A stretch of 64,000 nucleotides of DNA from Pseudonocardia kujensis. Its GTDB lineage: Bacteria; Actinomycetota; Actinomycetes; Mycobacteriales; Pseudonocardiaceae. The notes below the pieces were generated by a model. That model saw only the letters and a program-made list of their open reading frames with translations. It did not search any database and was not told the DNA's origin. The position numbers and the translations under genes are program-made. Position 1 is the stretch's first letter; the number at the start of each line of letters is the position of its first letter. Location: assembly GCF_021283305.1 (NCBI RefSeq), contig NZ_JAJSOK010000029.1, positions 1 to 64,000 of the forward strand. Direction: 5' to 3'. Positions 8,217 through 16,552 of the stretch are shown here, piece after piece.

Positions 8217-9635
8217 CTATCGACCGCCCCGGGCCATCCGCAGCACGTCGAGGGCGCTGTCGAGCTGCTCCTCGGTGAGCTTCCCGTCCTCGACGTGCCC
8301 GCGCTCCAGCACGACCTCGCGGATGGTGCGGCGCTCCTTGAGGGCCTGCTTGGCGATCGACGCCGCCTCCTCGTAGCCGATGTACTTGTTCAGGGGCGTG
8401 ACGATCGACGGGGAGGACTCGGCGTACTCGCGGGTGCGGTCGAGGTCGGCCTCGGCGCCGGCGACCACCTTGTCGGCGAGCAGCCGCGCCACGTTGGACA
8501 GCAGCCGCGCGGACTCGAGGACGTTGCGTGCCATGACCGGCATCATCACGTTGAGCTCGAGGTTGCCCTGGCTGCCGGAGAAGGCGACGGTCGCGTCGTT
8601 GCCGATGACCTGCGCCGCCACCATCATCGTGGCCTCGCAGAGGACGGGGTTGACCTTGCCGGGCATGATCGACGAGCCGGGCTGCAGGTCGGGCAGGTGC
8701 ACCTCGGCGAGCCCGGTGCGCGGACCCGAGGAGAGCCACCGCAGGTCGTTGGCGATCTTGTAGAGCGACACGGCGACGGTGCGCAGCGCCCCCGACGCCT
8801 CCACCAGCGAGTCCCGCGAGCCCTGGGCCTCGATGTGGTCGGGGGCCTCGGAGAGCGCGTCGAGCCCGGTCGCGGCCCTGAGCTCCTCGACGACGCCGGC
8901 GCCGAAGCCCTCCGGCGCGTTCAGCCCGGTGCCCACCGCGGTGCCGCCGATCGGCAGCTGGCCGAGCCGGGGCAGCACGTCGCGCACGCGGGCGGCGCCG
9001 TACTCGGCCTGGGTGGCCCAGCCGCCGGCCTCCTGGCCCAGCGTGATCGGCACGGCGTCCATGAGGTGCGTGCGGCCGGCCTTGACGACGTCGGCCCACT
9101 CCTCCGCGCGGGTGCGCAGCGTCGCGGCGAGGTGCTCCAACGCCGGCACCACGTCGATGGCCAGCGCCTCGCTGGCGGCCAGGTGGATCGTGGTCGGGAA
9201 GACGTCGTTCGACGACTGCGAGGCGTTGACGTGGTCGTTCGGGTGCACGTCCTGGCCCGACGCCCGGGTGGCCAGCGTCGCGATGACCTCGTTGGCGTTC
9301 ATGTTCGACGAGGTGCCCGAGCCGGTCTGGAAGACGTCCACCGGGAAGTGCGCGTCGTGCTCGCCCGCCGCGACCTCGTCGGCGGCGTCGGCGATCGCGC
9401 CGGCCAGCTTCTCGTCGAGCACGCCGATCCGCCCGTTCACCCGCGCCGCCGCGCCCTTGACCAGGCCGAGCGCGCGGATCTGCGCGCGCTCCAGGCCCCG
9501 TCCGGAGATCGGGAAGTTCTCGACGGCGCGCTGGGTCTGCGCACGGTACAGGGCGGTCGCCGGGACCCGGACCTCGCCCATGGTGTCGTGCTCGATGCGG
9601 AAGTCGCCGGTGCCGCCGGCCGCGTCGTCGCTCAT
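8217..9635 (-). CDS. fumC: Class II fumarate hydratase
   Basis: This 472-residue enzyme interconverts fumarate and malate in the citric acid cycle, in the cytoplasm and without an iron-sulfur cluster. It carries the superfamily signature GSSIMPGKVN at residues 320-329 with its catalytic serine, TGSGTSSNMNANEV near residue 104, HPNDHVNASQSSND near 131 and the catalytic histidine H190 in GRTHLMDA. Length is normal for FumC. ATG 9635 is preceded by GGAGGATGAGG. Two LuxR paralogues flank it, and a maleate isomerase far downstream in this window would feed fumarate to it. Confidence 0.97.
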   Translation of the reverse strand: MSDDAAGGTGDFRIEHDTMGEVRVPATALYRAQTQRAVENFPISGRGLERAQIRALGLVKGAAARVNGRIGVLDEKLAGAIADAADEVAAGEHDAHFPVDVFQTGSGTSSNMNANEVIATLATRASGQDVHPNDHVNASQSSNDVFPTTIHLAASEALAIDVVPALEHLAATLRTRAEEWADVVKAGRTHLMDAVPITLGQEAGGWATQAEYGAARVRDVLPRLGQLPIGGTAVGTGLNAPEGFGAGVVEELRAATGLDALSEAPDHIEAQGSRDSLVEASGALRTVAVSLYKIANDLRWLSSGPRTGLAEVHLPDLQPGSSIMPGKVNPVLCEATMMVAAQVIGNDATVAFSGSQGNLELNVMMPVMARNVLESARLLSNVARLLADKVVAGAEADLDRTREYAESSPSIVTPLNKYIGYEEAASIAKQALKERRTIREVVLERGHVEDGKLTEEQLDSALDVLRMARGGR

Positions 9636-9787
9636 GACCTCATCCTCCGCCTGAGGGTGCCCTTACCGCTCGGTCCGATGACCGGGATTACATCGTCCGT
9701 GGGATCCGTCCCGCGCGCTCGGCGGACGGGCTTGGCCCGGGCGGGCGGATTCGCCGGAGCGGGTATGTACAGCGGTAACGATCAGCT

Positions 9788-9800
9788 CTCCGTATCGGAG
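9788..9800. promoter_or_regulatory. Short inverted repeat upstream of second LuxR gene
   Basis: CTCCG-TAT-CGGAG lies about 40 bases upstream of the regulator's ATG, in the 205-base divergent region with fumC. It is a possible operator or part of a promoter. Five-base arms could occur by chance in DNA this rich in GC. Confidence 0.25.
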
Positions 9801-9840
9801 CCACTACGCAGGCGGTGTCGACGGAGGGGGTCGAGACGCC

Positions 9841-10608
9841 ATGAGGGACCGCGACGACGGGGATTGGTTGGAGTTCACCGCCGAGCTGCTGCGGGAGCCG
9901 CTGACGGAGCTGCCACTGGATCGCGTGACGGTGATGCTGCGGGAGACGTTCGGGGCCGCTGCCGTGGCGGCGGCCGAGCTCGGGCGGGACGGCTCGTCGG
10001 ACGGGGAGATCTATCCGCTCGACGCCGCCCTCGAGGGCTATCGCGAGGACATGAAGGACTGGGGCCGACTGCACGGCGGGGACAACCCGATCGCACGGTA
10101 CTTCCGGGCGACCGCGGACGTCCGCCCGATCCAGATCGCCGACATCCCCGCGCGCTTCGCCGACGGGCACGTGTACGGGGAGGGAGCCGCACTGTCGAAA
10201 GCCTGTGGAGTGCCCGAGCAGCTGTGCATCCCCGCCGGGACGCAGGGGGCGCGCATGCTGGTGGTCGGTCGGCCCGAGGTCTTCTCGGCGGACGATCTCC
10301 GGCTCGCCGACCGGGTCTGGTGCGTGCTGAGCGGCCTCGACCGCCAGGCCCGCGCCTACGCCGCCGCGCTGCGCAACGCCTCGCCCTCGGGACGCGACGT
10401 CGCCCGCTCCATCCGCCTCACCCCGCGTGAGCGCGCGGTACTGGGGCTGCTCGCGGAGGGGCTGACCGCGGGGGCGATCGCCCGGCGGCTCGACATCGCG
10501 GAGCGCACCGTGCACAAGCACCTCGAGCGCTGCTACTCCAAGCTCGGGGTGGCGGACCGGCTCACGGCGGTGCTGGCCGCACAACGCCTGGGGTTGGTGG
10601 CGGCCTGA
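9841..10608 (+). CDS. LuxR-family transcriptional regulator, paralogue of the one at 7457
   Basis: This 255-residue protein ends in a LuxR/GerE helix-turn-helix (LTPRERAVLGLLAEGLTAGA, then IAERTVHKHLERCYSKLGV). The N-terminal start (DWLEFTAELLREPLTELP) aligns with the other LuxR protein's EWMELVAALMAEPLVEMP, so the two arose by duplication or have a common ancestor. The N-terminal halves are otherwise diverged and may sense different signals. It diverges from fumC and is followed by a gap containing a palindrome. Confidence 0.9.
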   Translation: MRDRDDGDWLEFTAELLREPLTELPLDRVTVMLRETFGAAAVAAAELGRDGSSDGEIYPLDAALEGYREDMKDWGRLHGGDNPIARYFRATADVRPIQIADIPARFADGHVYGEGAALSKACGVPEQLCIPAGTQGARMLVVGRPEVFSADDLRLADRVWCVLSGLDRQARAYAAALRNASPSGRDVARSIRLTPRERAVLGLLAEGLTAGAIARRLDIAERTVHKHLERCYSKLGVADRLTAVLAAQRLGLVAA

Positions 10609-10907
10609 GCCGCCCGGCCCTGGCCGGACGTGACCTGAAAGGCGATCAGCGTCCCTCGTTCGGCCGAACGGGTGGATACGCAAAGTTGTCGATGCCGCCG
10701 TCCGGGGTGGAGGAGCACGATGGGCTGGAGCCACCGGAGGGGCGGTGGCGCAGGGGTGGCACCCGTCGGGTGTCCGGACCGGCGCGGGGCAGGGCACGGC
10801 CCCGCGCCGGGCATCCCGTCGCCCGCCCCGGGATCGTCCCCGGTGAGCCTCCCGCGAACCCGGCCGGCACCCCGCCGGAGGGCGCGGGTGCCGTCCGGGC
10901 GCGACGG
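10609..10907. other. Gap between convergent LuxR and glpX genes
   Basis: These 299 bases lie between two 3' ends. The only clear structure is the palindrome at 10657-10670. Short frames here are Gly/Arg/Pro-rich with no family resemblance, so I see no supported gene. Confidence 0.5.
10657..10670. terminator. 14-base perfect palindrome, possible bidirectional terminator
   Basis: CGTTCGGCCGAACG is fully self-complementary and sits between the convergent LuxR and glpX genes. Weak extra pairing extends outwards. It could end transcription or bind a dimeric protein; there is no T-run. Confidence 0.4.
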
Positions 10908-11957
10908 TCAGGGCAGTGGCGGCGCCTCGACGTCCTCGTGGGTCGGGCTGTCGAAGTCGATCGACGCGTACTCGCGCAGCTTGGTCAGCCGGTGGTAGCC
11001 GTCGATCAGCCGCACCGTGCCGGACTTGGACCGCATGACGATGGACTGGGTGGTGCAGCCGCCGGCGCGGTAGTGCACGCCGCGCAGCAGGTCCCCGTCG
11101 GTGACGCCGGTGGCGCAGAAGAACACGTTCTCGCCGGTCACGAGCTCGTTCGTGGTGAGCACGCGGTCCAGGTCGTGCCCGGCGGAGATCGCCTTGGCGC
11201 GCTCCTCGTCGTCCTTGGGCCACAACCGGCCCTGGATCTCGCCACCCATGCACTTGAGCGCGGCGGCGGCGATGATGCCCTCCGGCGTGCCGCCGATGCC
11301 GACGAGCATGTCCACGCCGGTGCTCGGGCGCGCGGCGGCGATCGCGCCGGCCACGTCGCCGTCGGAGATGAACCGGATCCGGGCGCCGGTGTCGCGCACG
11401 TCGGAGACCAGCTGCTCGTGGCGCGGGCGGTCGAGGATGGTGACGGTGACGTCCCGGACGTCGATCTCCTTGGCCCGCGCGACGGCACGGATGTTGTCGC
11501 CCACCGGCTTCGTGATGTCGATGTGGCCCGCCGCGTCGGGCCCGACGGCGAGCTTCTCCATGTAGAACACGGCCGACGGGTCGAACATCGCGTCCCGCTC
11601 GGCGACCGCGAGCACCGCCAAAGCGTTGGGCATGCCCTTGGCCATCAGCGTGGTGCCGTCGATCGGGTCGACGGCGACGTCGCACCAGGGACCCTCACCG
11701 TTGCCGACCTGCTCGCCGTTGTAGAGCATGGGCGCCTCGTCCTTCTCGCCCTCGCCGATCACGACGACCCCGCGCATCGACACGGTCCCGATCAGCTGGC
11801 GCATGGCGTCGACGGCCGCCCCGTCGCCGCCGTTCTTGTCGCCGCGGCCGACCCAGCGCCCCGCCGCCATCGCGGCGGCCTCGGTGACCCGCACCAGCTC
11901 CATCGCCAGGTTGCGGTCCGGGGCCTCGCGGCGTCGCTCGGGCTTGGGTCCAGTCAT
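10908..11957 (-). CDS. glpX: Class II fructose-1,6-bisphosphatase
   Basis: This 349-residue cytoplasmic enzyme removes the 1-phosphate of fructose 1,6-bisphosphate in gluconeogenesis. It shows the GlpX metal and substrate motifs GRGDKNGGDGAAVDAMR, GEGEKDEAPM and CDVAVDPIDGTT. Actinobacteria generally rely on this class. The start was set at ATG 11957, which follows a GGAGGC site and gives MTGPKPERRR; the frame is open 33 bases further upstream. It diverges from a DUF4245 gene, an arrangement common in actinomycetes. Confidence 0.96.
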   Translation of the reverse strand: MTGPKPERRREAPDRNLAMELVRVTEAAAMAAGRWVGRGDKNGGDGAAVDAMRQLIGTVSMRGVVVIGEGEKDEAPMLYNGEQVGNGEGPWCDVAVDPIDGTTLMAKGMPNALAVLAVAERDAMFDPSAVFYMEKLAVGPDAAGHIDITKPVGDNIRAVARAKEIDVRDVTVTILDRPRHEQLVSDVRDTGARIRFISDGDVAGAIAAARPSTGVDMLVGIGGTPEGIIAAAALKCMGGEIQGRLWPKDDEERAKAISAGHDLDRVLTTNELVTGENVFFCATGVTDGDLLRGVHYRAGGCTTQSIVMRSKSGTVRLIDGYHRLTKLREYASIDFDSPTHEDVEAPPLP

Positions 11958-12163
11958 CGGGCCTCCTTGGCTCGGGTGTACCGGTCGCATCGCGGGGGTC
12001 GGCGACGCGGCCGACCCCCGGCCCCGTCACGCGCGGCGGGCTCGGCGGCGGCGGGGGATCCGTGCCCGATCCTCGCAGAACCGGACGCGGTACGGGGTGC
12101 AGAGCGACGGACGCCATGCACACTCCCTGCGTGCCGGCGCACGCGGTGGGGGACCATGGAGGG

Positions 12164-12793
12164 GTGAGCGCCGACCCGACCCCCACCCCACAGGGCCCCC
12201 CGCCGCCGGGTAAGCCCTCGCGGGGTTCGCTGCGCGCCCGGGACATGCTGATGTGCCTCGCGGTGCTGCTGGTGATCGTCGCGGTCGGTGGCGGCGTGCG
12301 GTCCTGCTCCTTCGCCCCGGGCGGCCCGACCATCGACTCGAGCACCGCGCCGACGGTCGACGCGCCGGCCCAGCTCGCCGACTTCGCGCGGGCCTCCGAG
12401 TTCCCGCTACGCGTCCCCGCGGTCCCGCAGGGTTGGCGGAGCAACTCCACCGACCGCAGCCCCGTCGAGGGCGGCGGGACGGCCGTCCGCGTCGGGTACC
12501 TGACGCCGGAGGGCAAGTACCTGCGGTTCGTGCAGAGCGACGGCGCCGAGGAGGCCCTCGTCGCCACCGAGGCCGGCGGTCCGCTCGCCGGGACCGGGGT
12601 GACCGACGCCGCCGGGTTGCCCTGGGTGACCTACCAGAAGGCGGGCGGCGAGCCCTTCCGCGTCGCGACGGCACCGGACGACCCGCACGTCCGCTGGCTG
12701 ATCACCGGCAGCGGCACCGACGCGGACTTCGTCGCGCTGGCCCGGGCGACCGTCGCCGGACAGATCCTCCCCGCGGGCGCCGAGCAGAACTGA
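12164..12793 (+). CDS. DUF4245 membrane-anchored protein
   Basis: This 209-residue protein has a proline-rich cytoplasmic head, one membrane helix (MLMCLAVLLVIVAVGGGV, about residues 28-45) and a soluble extracytoplasmic domain. DUF4245 features include FPLRVPAVPQGWRSNS and LPWVTYQK. The function of DUF4245 is unknown. GTG 12164 was chosen because GGAGGG precedes it and it gives the short N-terminus typical of the family. It diverges from glpX, its usual neighbour, and converges with xseB. Confidence 0.85.
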   Translation: MSADPTPTPQGPPPPGKPSRGSLRARDMLMCLAVLLVIVAVGGGVRSCSFAPGGPTIDSSTAPTVDAPAQLADFARASEFPLRVPAVPQGWRSNSTDRSPVEGGGTAVRVGYLTPEGKYLRFVQSDGAEEALVATEAGGPLAGTGVTDAAGLPWVTYQKAGGEPFRVATAPDDPHVRWLITGSGTDADFVALARATVAGQILPAGAEQN

Positions 12794-12857
12794 GCTCCCT
12801 CGTCCGGGGCGCGGCCTCGGGCTCGACGACGCCGTCACCGGCCGCCGCGCCGCGGGA

Positions 12858-13076
12858 TCAGTCCTCGGCCTCGGCGTCGGCGAGGGCCTTCTCGACCCGC
12901 TCCCGCGCCCCGGCCAGGCACTCCTCGCACCGCTTGGCCAGCGCCTCGCCGCGCTCCCACAGCGCGACCGTCTCGTCGAGGCCCAGCCCGCCCGTCTCCA
13001 GGGCGCGCACGACCTCGACCAGCTCGTCGCGGGCCTGCTCGTAGCCGAGCCCGCCCACCGGGGGACGCTCACTCAT
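12858..13076 (-). CDS. xseB: Exodeoxyribonuclease VII small subunit
   Basis: This 72-residue protein binds the XseA catalytic subunit; several copies join one large subunit in exonuclease VII, which trims single-stranded DNA. It has the helical family pattern LGYEQARDELVEVVRALE followed by LDETVALWERGEALAKRCEE. ATG 13076 gives MSERPPV and overlaps the xseA stop by eight bases; an upstream ATG would add three residues. The coupling to xseA supports equal production. Confidence 0.92.
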   Translation of the reverse strand: MSERPPVGGLGYEQARDELVEVVRALETGGLGLDETVALWERGEALAKRCEECLAGARERVEKALADAEAED

Positions 13077-14304
13077 CGCGGCCATCCTCCACGGCCGCCC
13101 CGACGGTCCCGTCGCCGACCCTGATGCGCAGCCGGTCACCCGGCGCGACCTCGGTGGTCGAGCGCAGCACCGGCAGGATCTCGTCGCCGGTCCACCGCTG
13201 GACGATCGCGTAGCCGCGGGCCAGCGTCGCGGCCGGGCCCAGGGCGGTGAGGCGGGCCCGCAGGTGCGCGATCTCCGTGCCGTCCCGCTCCACCCGCCGC
13301 AGGACGGCCGCACGGGTGGCCGTCCGCAGACGCTCCAGCTCCTCGTGCCGGCGAGCCATGTCGCGCAACGGGTCGGCGAGGACGGGCCGGGCCCGCAACG
13401 CGTCGAGCGTCCGCTGCTCGCGGTCGACCCAGCCGTGCAGCGCGCGCCGGCCGCGGTCGCGCAGCCCGGTGATCCGCGCGATCTCCTCGGCGAGGTCGGG
13501 CACCAGCCGGCGGCCCGCCTCGGTGGGCGTGGAACACCGCAGGTCGGCAACGTGGTCGACGAGCGGGGTGTCCGGCTCGTGCCCGATCGCCGACACCACC
13601 GGCGTGCGGCACGCGGCCACCGCGCGGCACAGGGTCTCGTCGGAGAAGGGCAGCAGGTCCTCGACGCTGCCGCCGCCGCGGGCGAGCACGATCACGTCGA
13701 CCGCCGGGTCCCGGTCGAGGATCTCCAGCGCCTCCACGATCTGCGCGACCGCCAGCCCGCCCTGGGTGGCGGTGTTCTCGATCCGGAACTCCACCGCGGG
13801 CCAGCGGGCCTGGGCGTTGCTCACGACGTCGTGCTCCGCCGCCGACGCCCGGCCGGTGATCAGCCCGATCCGCTGCGGGAGGAAGGGCAGCCGGCGCTTG
13901 CGGGCGGGGTCGAACAGCCCCTCCGCGGCCAGCAGCCGGCGCAGCCGCTCGATGCGGGCCAGCAGCTCGCCGAGCCCGACTGCGCGGATCCGGTCCACCC
14001 GCAGGCTCAACGTGCCGCGGCCCGGGAAGAAGGAGGGCTTGCCGTGCACGATTACCCGGTTGCCCTCGGCGACCACCTCGCGCTGCTCGGCGACCAGCGC
14101 CATCGGGGTCGTGAGCTGCAGCGACACGTTCGCCACGGGATCACGCAGGGTCAGGAACGCGGTTCCCGTGCCGGCGCGGGCGGTGACCTGTGCCAGTTGG
14201 CCCTCGACCCAGACCGCGCCCAGCCGGTCGATCCACTCGGAGATCTTCCGCGCGACCGTCCGGACCGGCCAGGGCGACTCCTCGGTCGACGGGCCGGCGC
14301 TCAT
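13069..14304 (-). CDS. xseA: Exodeoxyribonuclease VII large subunit
   Basis: This 411-residue catalytic subunit has an N-terminal OB-fold DNA-binding domain (VWVEGQLAQVTARAGTGTAF, about residues 32-51). The exonuclease core includes RIGLITGRASAAEHDV, VDVIVLARGGGSVEDLLPF and CRTPVVSAIGHEPDTPLVD. It degrades single-stranded DNA from both ends in repair and mismatch correction. The start overlaps the stop of the upstream gene as ATGA, so it is translated as the middle of a three-gene leftward set. Confidence 0.96.
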   Translation of the reverse strand: MSAGPSTEESPWPVRTVARKISEWIDRLGAVWVEGQLAQVTARAGTGTAFLTLRDPVANVSLQLTTPMALVAEQREVVAEGNRVIVHGKPSFFPGRGTLSLRVDRIRAVGLGELLARIERLRRLLAAEGLFDPARKRRLPFLPQRIGLITGRASAAEHDVVSNAQARWPAVEFRIENTATQGGLAVAQIVEALEILDRDPAVDVIVLARGGGSVEDLLPFSDETLCRAVAACRTPVVSAIGHEPDTPLVDHVADLRCSTPTEAGRRLVPDLAEEIARITGLRDRGRRALHGWVDREQRTLDALRARPVLADPLRDMARRHEELERLRTATRAAVLRRVERDGTEIAHLRARLTALGPAATLARGYAIVQRWTGDEILPVLRSTTEVAPGDRLRIRVGDGTVGAAVEDGRDE

Positions 14305-14951
14305 CCCTCCCGGACCGTGGTGATCCGGTTCGACAGCATCGTGACGAAGGGCGGCCGGTTCTCGTGCGAGGTCTCCCAGATCAACAGCGCCTGCAGGCCG
14401 GGCAGGTCGAGCTTGCGCAGCTTGCCGCGCAACTGGTGCAGGTTCATCCCGGGGTACTCGGGCAGCACCGCGGGCGGGGTGTCGGCCTCGTCGCCGAGCG
14501 TCTGCTCGGCGATCCGCTCGATCGCGGCGCCCGCAGCCGGGTCGCCGGGCTCGGCGAGGTGGTCGCCCTCGACCCGGTCCTCGGCCCCGCTCGCCGTGCC
14601 TCCCGCGTACCCGGTCGCCGGCTCGACCTCGGCGCCCGGCGCGGGCACGAGGTCGGTGCCGGGGGTGATCGGCGACGCGGCGGCGTAGCCGTTGGTGGTG
14701 GGCTCGTCCCCCTCGTCGTCGAAGGTCGCCCAGGCGGGGGTCTCGGGGGCCTGGCCGAACGCGCCCAGGGCCTTGTCGCCCTTGATCGCCAGCTCGGTGA
14801 CCTTCTGTTGCACGCGCATGGACGCCTGGAGGGCCTGGCTGACCGCGGTCACGGGGAACTCGACGACCAGGCGCGGCAGCTCGCGGACCTGCTCGACGGC
14901 GGTGGCGGCCAGGCCGGCGGCGATCCGCACCGGCATCGGTAGCGGGCTCAT
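14301..14951 (-). CDS. Lipid-droplet-associated-protein-like, helical N-terminus with disordered centre
   Basis: This 216-residue protein starts with an amphipathic helical region (VRIAAGLAATAVEQVRELPR, then EFPVTAVSQALQASMRVQQK, residues 8-60). An acidic, Pro/Gly-rich segment follows at about 65-150. The conserved C-terminal block LPGLQALLIWETSHENRPPF lies near the end. Actinobacterial proteins with this layout, found before xseA, are annotated as lipid-droplet associated. Binding to storage lipids is known only for relatives, not shown here. ATG 14951 leaves about 100 bases to the divergent ispH. Confidence 0.75.
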   Translation of the reverse strand: MSPLPMPVRIAAGLAATAVEQVRELPRLVVEFPVTAVSQALQASMRVQQKVTELAIKGDKALGAFGQAPETPAWATFDDEGDEPTTNGYAAASPITPGTDLVPAPGAEVEPATGYAGGTASGAEDRVEGDHLAEPGDPAAGAAIERIAEQTLGDEADTPPAVLPEYPGMNLHQLRGKLRKLDLPGLQALLIWETSHENRPPFVTMLSNRITTVREG

Positions 14952-15041
14952 GACCGCATTGTCCCCCGTGATCGGCGGGCCCCGCAGCACGGGGCGGGGT
15001 CGCCTCACCCACATCCCACGGCGGCCGCGATCGGGCGCCCG

Positions 15042-15047
15042 TACCCT
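15042..15047 (+). promoter_or_regulatory. -10 box of a likely leaderless ispH promoter
   Basis: TACCCT lies seven bases upstream of the ispH ATG, with no ribosome site between. In actinobacteria a TANNNT box at this distance usually means transcription starts at or near the A of the start codon. Confidence 0.55.
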
Positions 15048-15054
15048 GGTCGGC

Positions 15055-16023
15055 ATGAGTGGTACCGCCGGATCGGACGGCAAGCGCGTCCTCGTCGCGA
15101 AGCCCCGCGGGTACTGCGCGGGGGTGGACCGCGCGGTGGAGGCGGTCGAGCAGGCGCTCGAGCAGCACGGCGCGCCCGTCTACGTGCGCAAGCAGATCGT
15201 CCACAACAAGCACGTGGTGGAGACGCTGAGCGAGCGCGGCGCCGTGTTCGTCGACGAGACGAGCGAGGTCCCGGAGGGCGCGATCGTCGTCTTCTCCGCC
15301 CACGGCGTCTCGCCCGACGTGCGCGACGAGGCGAAGGCGCGCTCGCTGCAGACGATCGACGCCACCTGTCCGCTGGTCACGAAGGTGCACCAGGAGGCCA
15401 AGCGGTACGCGCGCGAGGACTACGACATCCTGCTCGTCGGGCACGCGGGCCACGAGGAGGTCGAGGGCACCTCCGGTGAGGCCCCCACCCACATCCAGCT
15501 GGTGGAGAGCGCCGCCGACGCCGAGAACGTCACCGTGCGGGACCCGGAGAAGGTCGTCTGGCTCTCCCAGACCACGCTGTCGGTCGACGAGACCATGGAC
15601 ACCGTCCGGGCGCTGCGCGAGCGGTACCCGACGCTGCAGAACCCGCCGAGCGACGACATCTGCTACGCCACCCAGAACCGCCAGGTCGCGGTCAAGGCGA
15701 TGGCCCCGCAGTGCGACCTCGTGCTGGTCGTCGGCTCGCCGAACTCGTCGAACTCGGTGCGGCTGGTCGAGGTCGCGCTCGGCGCCGGGGCCGGCGCCGC
15801 GCACCTGATCGACTACGCCCGCGAGATCGACGAGGCGTGGCTCGAGGGCGTGCGGACCGTGGGCGTGACGAGCGGTGCCTCGGTGCCCGAGGTGCTGGTC
15901 CGCGGGGTCCTCGACTACCTGGCCGAGCGCGGCTGGGAGTCGGTCGAGGAGGTCACGACCGCCGAGGAGACCTTGACGTTCGCCCTGCCCCGCGAGCTCC
16001 GGCCGACCCGCGCCGGGCGCTGA
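15055..16023 (+). CDS. ispH: 4-hydroxy-3-methylbut-2-enyl diphosphate reductase
   Basis: This 322-residue enzyme makes isopentenyl and dimethylallyl diphosphate in the last step of the MEP isoprenoid pathway. The three cysteines that hold its iron-sulfur cluster are C21 (PRGYCAGVDRAV), C105 (IDATCPLVTKVH) and C203 (DDICYATQNRQ). The start was fixed at ATG 15055 because it gives the conserved N-terminus and sits at leaderless spacing after a -10 box, although the frame is open far upstream. Its last 71 bases overlap the end of the DUF6542 gene on the other strand. Confidence 0.96.
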   Translation: MSGTAGSDGKRVLVAKPRGYCAGVDRAVEAVEQALEQHGAPVYVRKQIVHNKHVVETLSERGAVFVDETSEVPEGAIVVFSAHGVSPDVRDEAKARSLQTIDATCPLVTKVHQEAKRYAREDYDILLVGHAGHEEVEGTSGEAPTHIQLVESAADAENVTVRDPEKVVWLSQTTLSVDETMDTVRALRERYPTLQNPPSDDICYATQNRQVAVKAMAPQCDLVLVVGSPNSSNSVRLVEVALGAGAGAAHLIDYAREIDEAWLEGVRTVGVTSGASVPEVLVRGVLDYLAERGWESVEEVTTAEETLTFALPRELRPTRAGR

Positions 16024-16552
16024 CCGGGGGCTCGTCGGGCTCGTCCTCGGGGAGGTCGCGGTCCCGGCCGCGCACCCCGAGGCGGCCGAGCCTGCTCAGG
16101 GCGTCGTCCGGGCCGGTGCGCTGCACGATCAGCCGCAGCAGCCCGATCAGCAGGGTGAGTCCGGTGGCCACTGCCATGATCGGGAACCCGTTGACCAGCG
16201 GGGCCCCGATCATGAGCACGGTCTCGGTGAGCCCGGGACCGGTCTGCCCGACCAGCAGCACGATCACCGGCACCAGCACGGCGACCAGCAGCGGCGGCTG
16301 CACCATCGGCCCGAACAGGTTGCGGCGGCGCACCCAGCCCACGGCGAGGATGCAGCCCACCACGTAGGCGATCCCGAACACCACGCCGAGGGTGCCGATC
16401 CGCAGCACGTCGATGAACACGCCGAGCGCGGTCAGCACCACGGCGAGCGCGACGGCCGCCAGCGGCGGGATGCCCAGCACCGTGGCCAGCGCCGACCGTT
16501 CGGTGACCGGCCAGCCGCCGGAGGACCGGGAGGCAGGGTCGCGCGATGTCAC
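15953..16552 (-). CDS. DUF6542 membrane protein
   Basis: This 199-residue protein has about four to five membrane helices (for example LAAVALAVVLTALGVFIDVL and ATGLTLLIGLLRLIV) and an Arg/Ser-rich cytoplasmic tail. DUF6542 proteins next to ispH are common in actinomycetes; their job is unknown. GTG 16552 overlaps the rmuC stop by four bases (GTGA), so it is probably translationally coupled to rmuC. The tail-coding end overlaps ispH antisense by 71 bases, which may limit divergence of both tails. Confidence 0.8.
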   Translation of the reverse strand: MTSRDPASRSSGGWPVTERSALATVLGIPPLAAVALAVVLTALGVFIDVLRIGTLGVVFGIAYVVGCILAVGWVRRRNLFGPMVQPPLLVAVLVPVIVLLVGQTGPGLTETVLMIGAPLVNGFPIMAVATGLTLLIGLLRLIVQRTGPDDALSRLGRLGVRGRDRDLPEDEPDEPPVSARRGSAGARGAGRTSRSPRRS

